DNA of 64,000 nt, from NCBI GenBank assembly GCA_003993805.1, contig RSEF01000005.1:21435330-21499329 (forward strand), given 5' to 3'. The notes under the pieces were generated by a model. That model was not told the origin of the DNA. It was given only the letters and a program-made list of their open reading frames with translations, and did no database searches. Of the stretch, positions 63,133 to 64,000 are shown piece by piece (within the stretch, counting starts at the first letter, position 1; each line of letters opens with the position of its first letter). The DNA is from Himantopus leucocephalus (lineage: Eukaryota; Chordata; Aves; Charadriiformes; Recurvirostridae). Made by a program: the position numbers and the translations under genes.

Positions 63133-64000
63133 TTCGGTGATGTGTAAGCAGATTTTGTGCTTTTTCATGCAGTGCTCTTTGGCATGAAGATCACAGTGCT
63201 CTCACACAAGTGCAGCTGATCCATTATAAGCACAAAGGCAAGCAGGCAAGCTGTAAGGGCATTCTGGTTATTAATGTGCAGGTGATACTGAGCACCGTGC
63301 ATTGTTTGAGAATTCATTCATCCATCCAACCAAGGGTTCTTCACCAAGCACATCTTTTTAAGATAGCATGATACTTTCTTAGGCTGTATATAGAATCAAA
63401 CCCTGAAAGCTATTGGGCTTTTGTCCTAGGCACTTTAGCAAAGGAGAAGGAAGCGGAAGACCAAGGGATGACTGAAAGAAAACCCAGTAATATTAGTGAG
63501 GCTACGTGGATCAAATTTAAACTCATAATGATTTAACAAACAGATTCTAACAAATATGTTACTATACTCTTGTTCTGATGCAGAAAATGGCTCTGGAAAA
63601 TGCTTGGCAGCAGATTTTTTCCATTATTATTCTTTCCTTATTCTGTTGCACTATAAATTTTTCTAATATTTTTTCTTTGAAGTTAGATAGAAGATACTTG
63701 AGGCAAAAGCATCTTATAAGTGCATCCTTTCAGGCTTTGGTCCCACAGTTATTAATATTAATCTACATGCTGTATTGCCCAGCAGGATCCATATCAGATG
63801 GAGTGATAGGACTGCATTTATGTTTAATTAGCCAAGGCACATAATAAGGATTTCCTGCTGATGTTATGCTTTCATACTAACTTTATGTTTACATAAGAGA
63901 ACATGTAACACAAAATATGCTGGGTTTTTTAACAAATATGAATTAGCAAAGAAAACATACACTAGCTCTGCATTGGTGACTGCAACATTCTTATTCTGGA

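Larger units (their letters stand above)
59372..64000. other. AT-rich non-coding DNA
   Basis: Open frames of 60-110 codons (for example plus 59812-60144) have no recognisable domain. A GACTTAAATGCCTAAGTCCC word at 62170-62189 resembles part of an old palindromic amniote repeat. Two small perfect hairpins lie at 62818-62843 and 63108-63132. Confidence 0.45.

Noticed and set aside
1..64000. CRISPR array, operons, bacterial-type promoters or prophage
   Set aside because: No spaced direct repeats of suitable length and no compact gene arrangement; the repeats are typical of a bird nuclear genome.

Overview
This window looks like AT-rich, non-coding nuclear DNA from a bird. The main evidence is several CR1 LINE copies that end in the avian CR1 3' octamer ATTCTATG, together with two solo LTRs whose ends resemble avian ERVL-type LTRs. 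A Neoavian, possibly passerine, host is my inference from the LTR types and cannot be proved from the window. A block of exactly 100 Ns (59223-59322) marks an assembly gap. I found no convincing protein-coding exon, tRNA, rRNA or CRISPR array. Most open frames are short, have no recognisable domain, and look like chance or lie inside transposons.

Layout. 1-4555 is plain AT-rich DNA with small simple repeats. 4556-5127 is a minus-strand solo LTR. About 6420-8400 carries a heavily decayed plus-strand Ty3/gypsy (Metaviridae-type) pol relic: an RNase H-like segment, an integrase core with near-perfect DD(35)E spacing, the integrase C-terminal region and the pol tail. This is the most informative unexpected item here, because gypsy-type elements are scarce in birds. 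8931-9695 is a 5'-truncated CR1 on the minus strand. Weak MIR/CORE-SINE-like fossils lie near 10.4, 21.3 and 22.3 kb. 23507-24277 is a plus-strand solo LTR. 29657-29755 is a short, well-preserved CR1 3' end. 33838-35215 holds a CR1 fragment and a much older CR1/L3-like LINE of opposite orientation, with their 3' ends facing each other. 41791-41925 is a pentanucleotide microsatellite with an ordered pattern of unit variants. 50137-50173 is a perfect 16-bp hairpin. The N gap is followed directly by a CR1 3' end.

There are no operons or interacting genes to describe. The window records layered transposon insertions of different ages, plus simple repeats and a few possible regulatory or structural motifs: an RFX-type X-box and G-rich tracts that could form quadruplexes. 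Whether it is intergenic or lies inside a large intron cannot be decided from the sequence alone.
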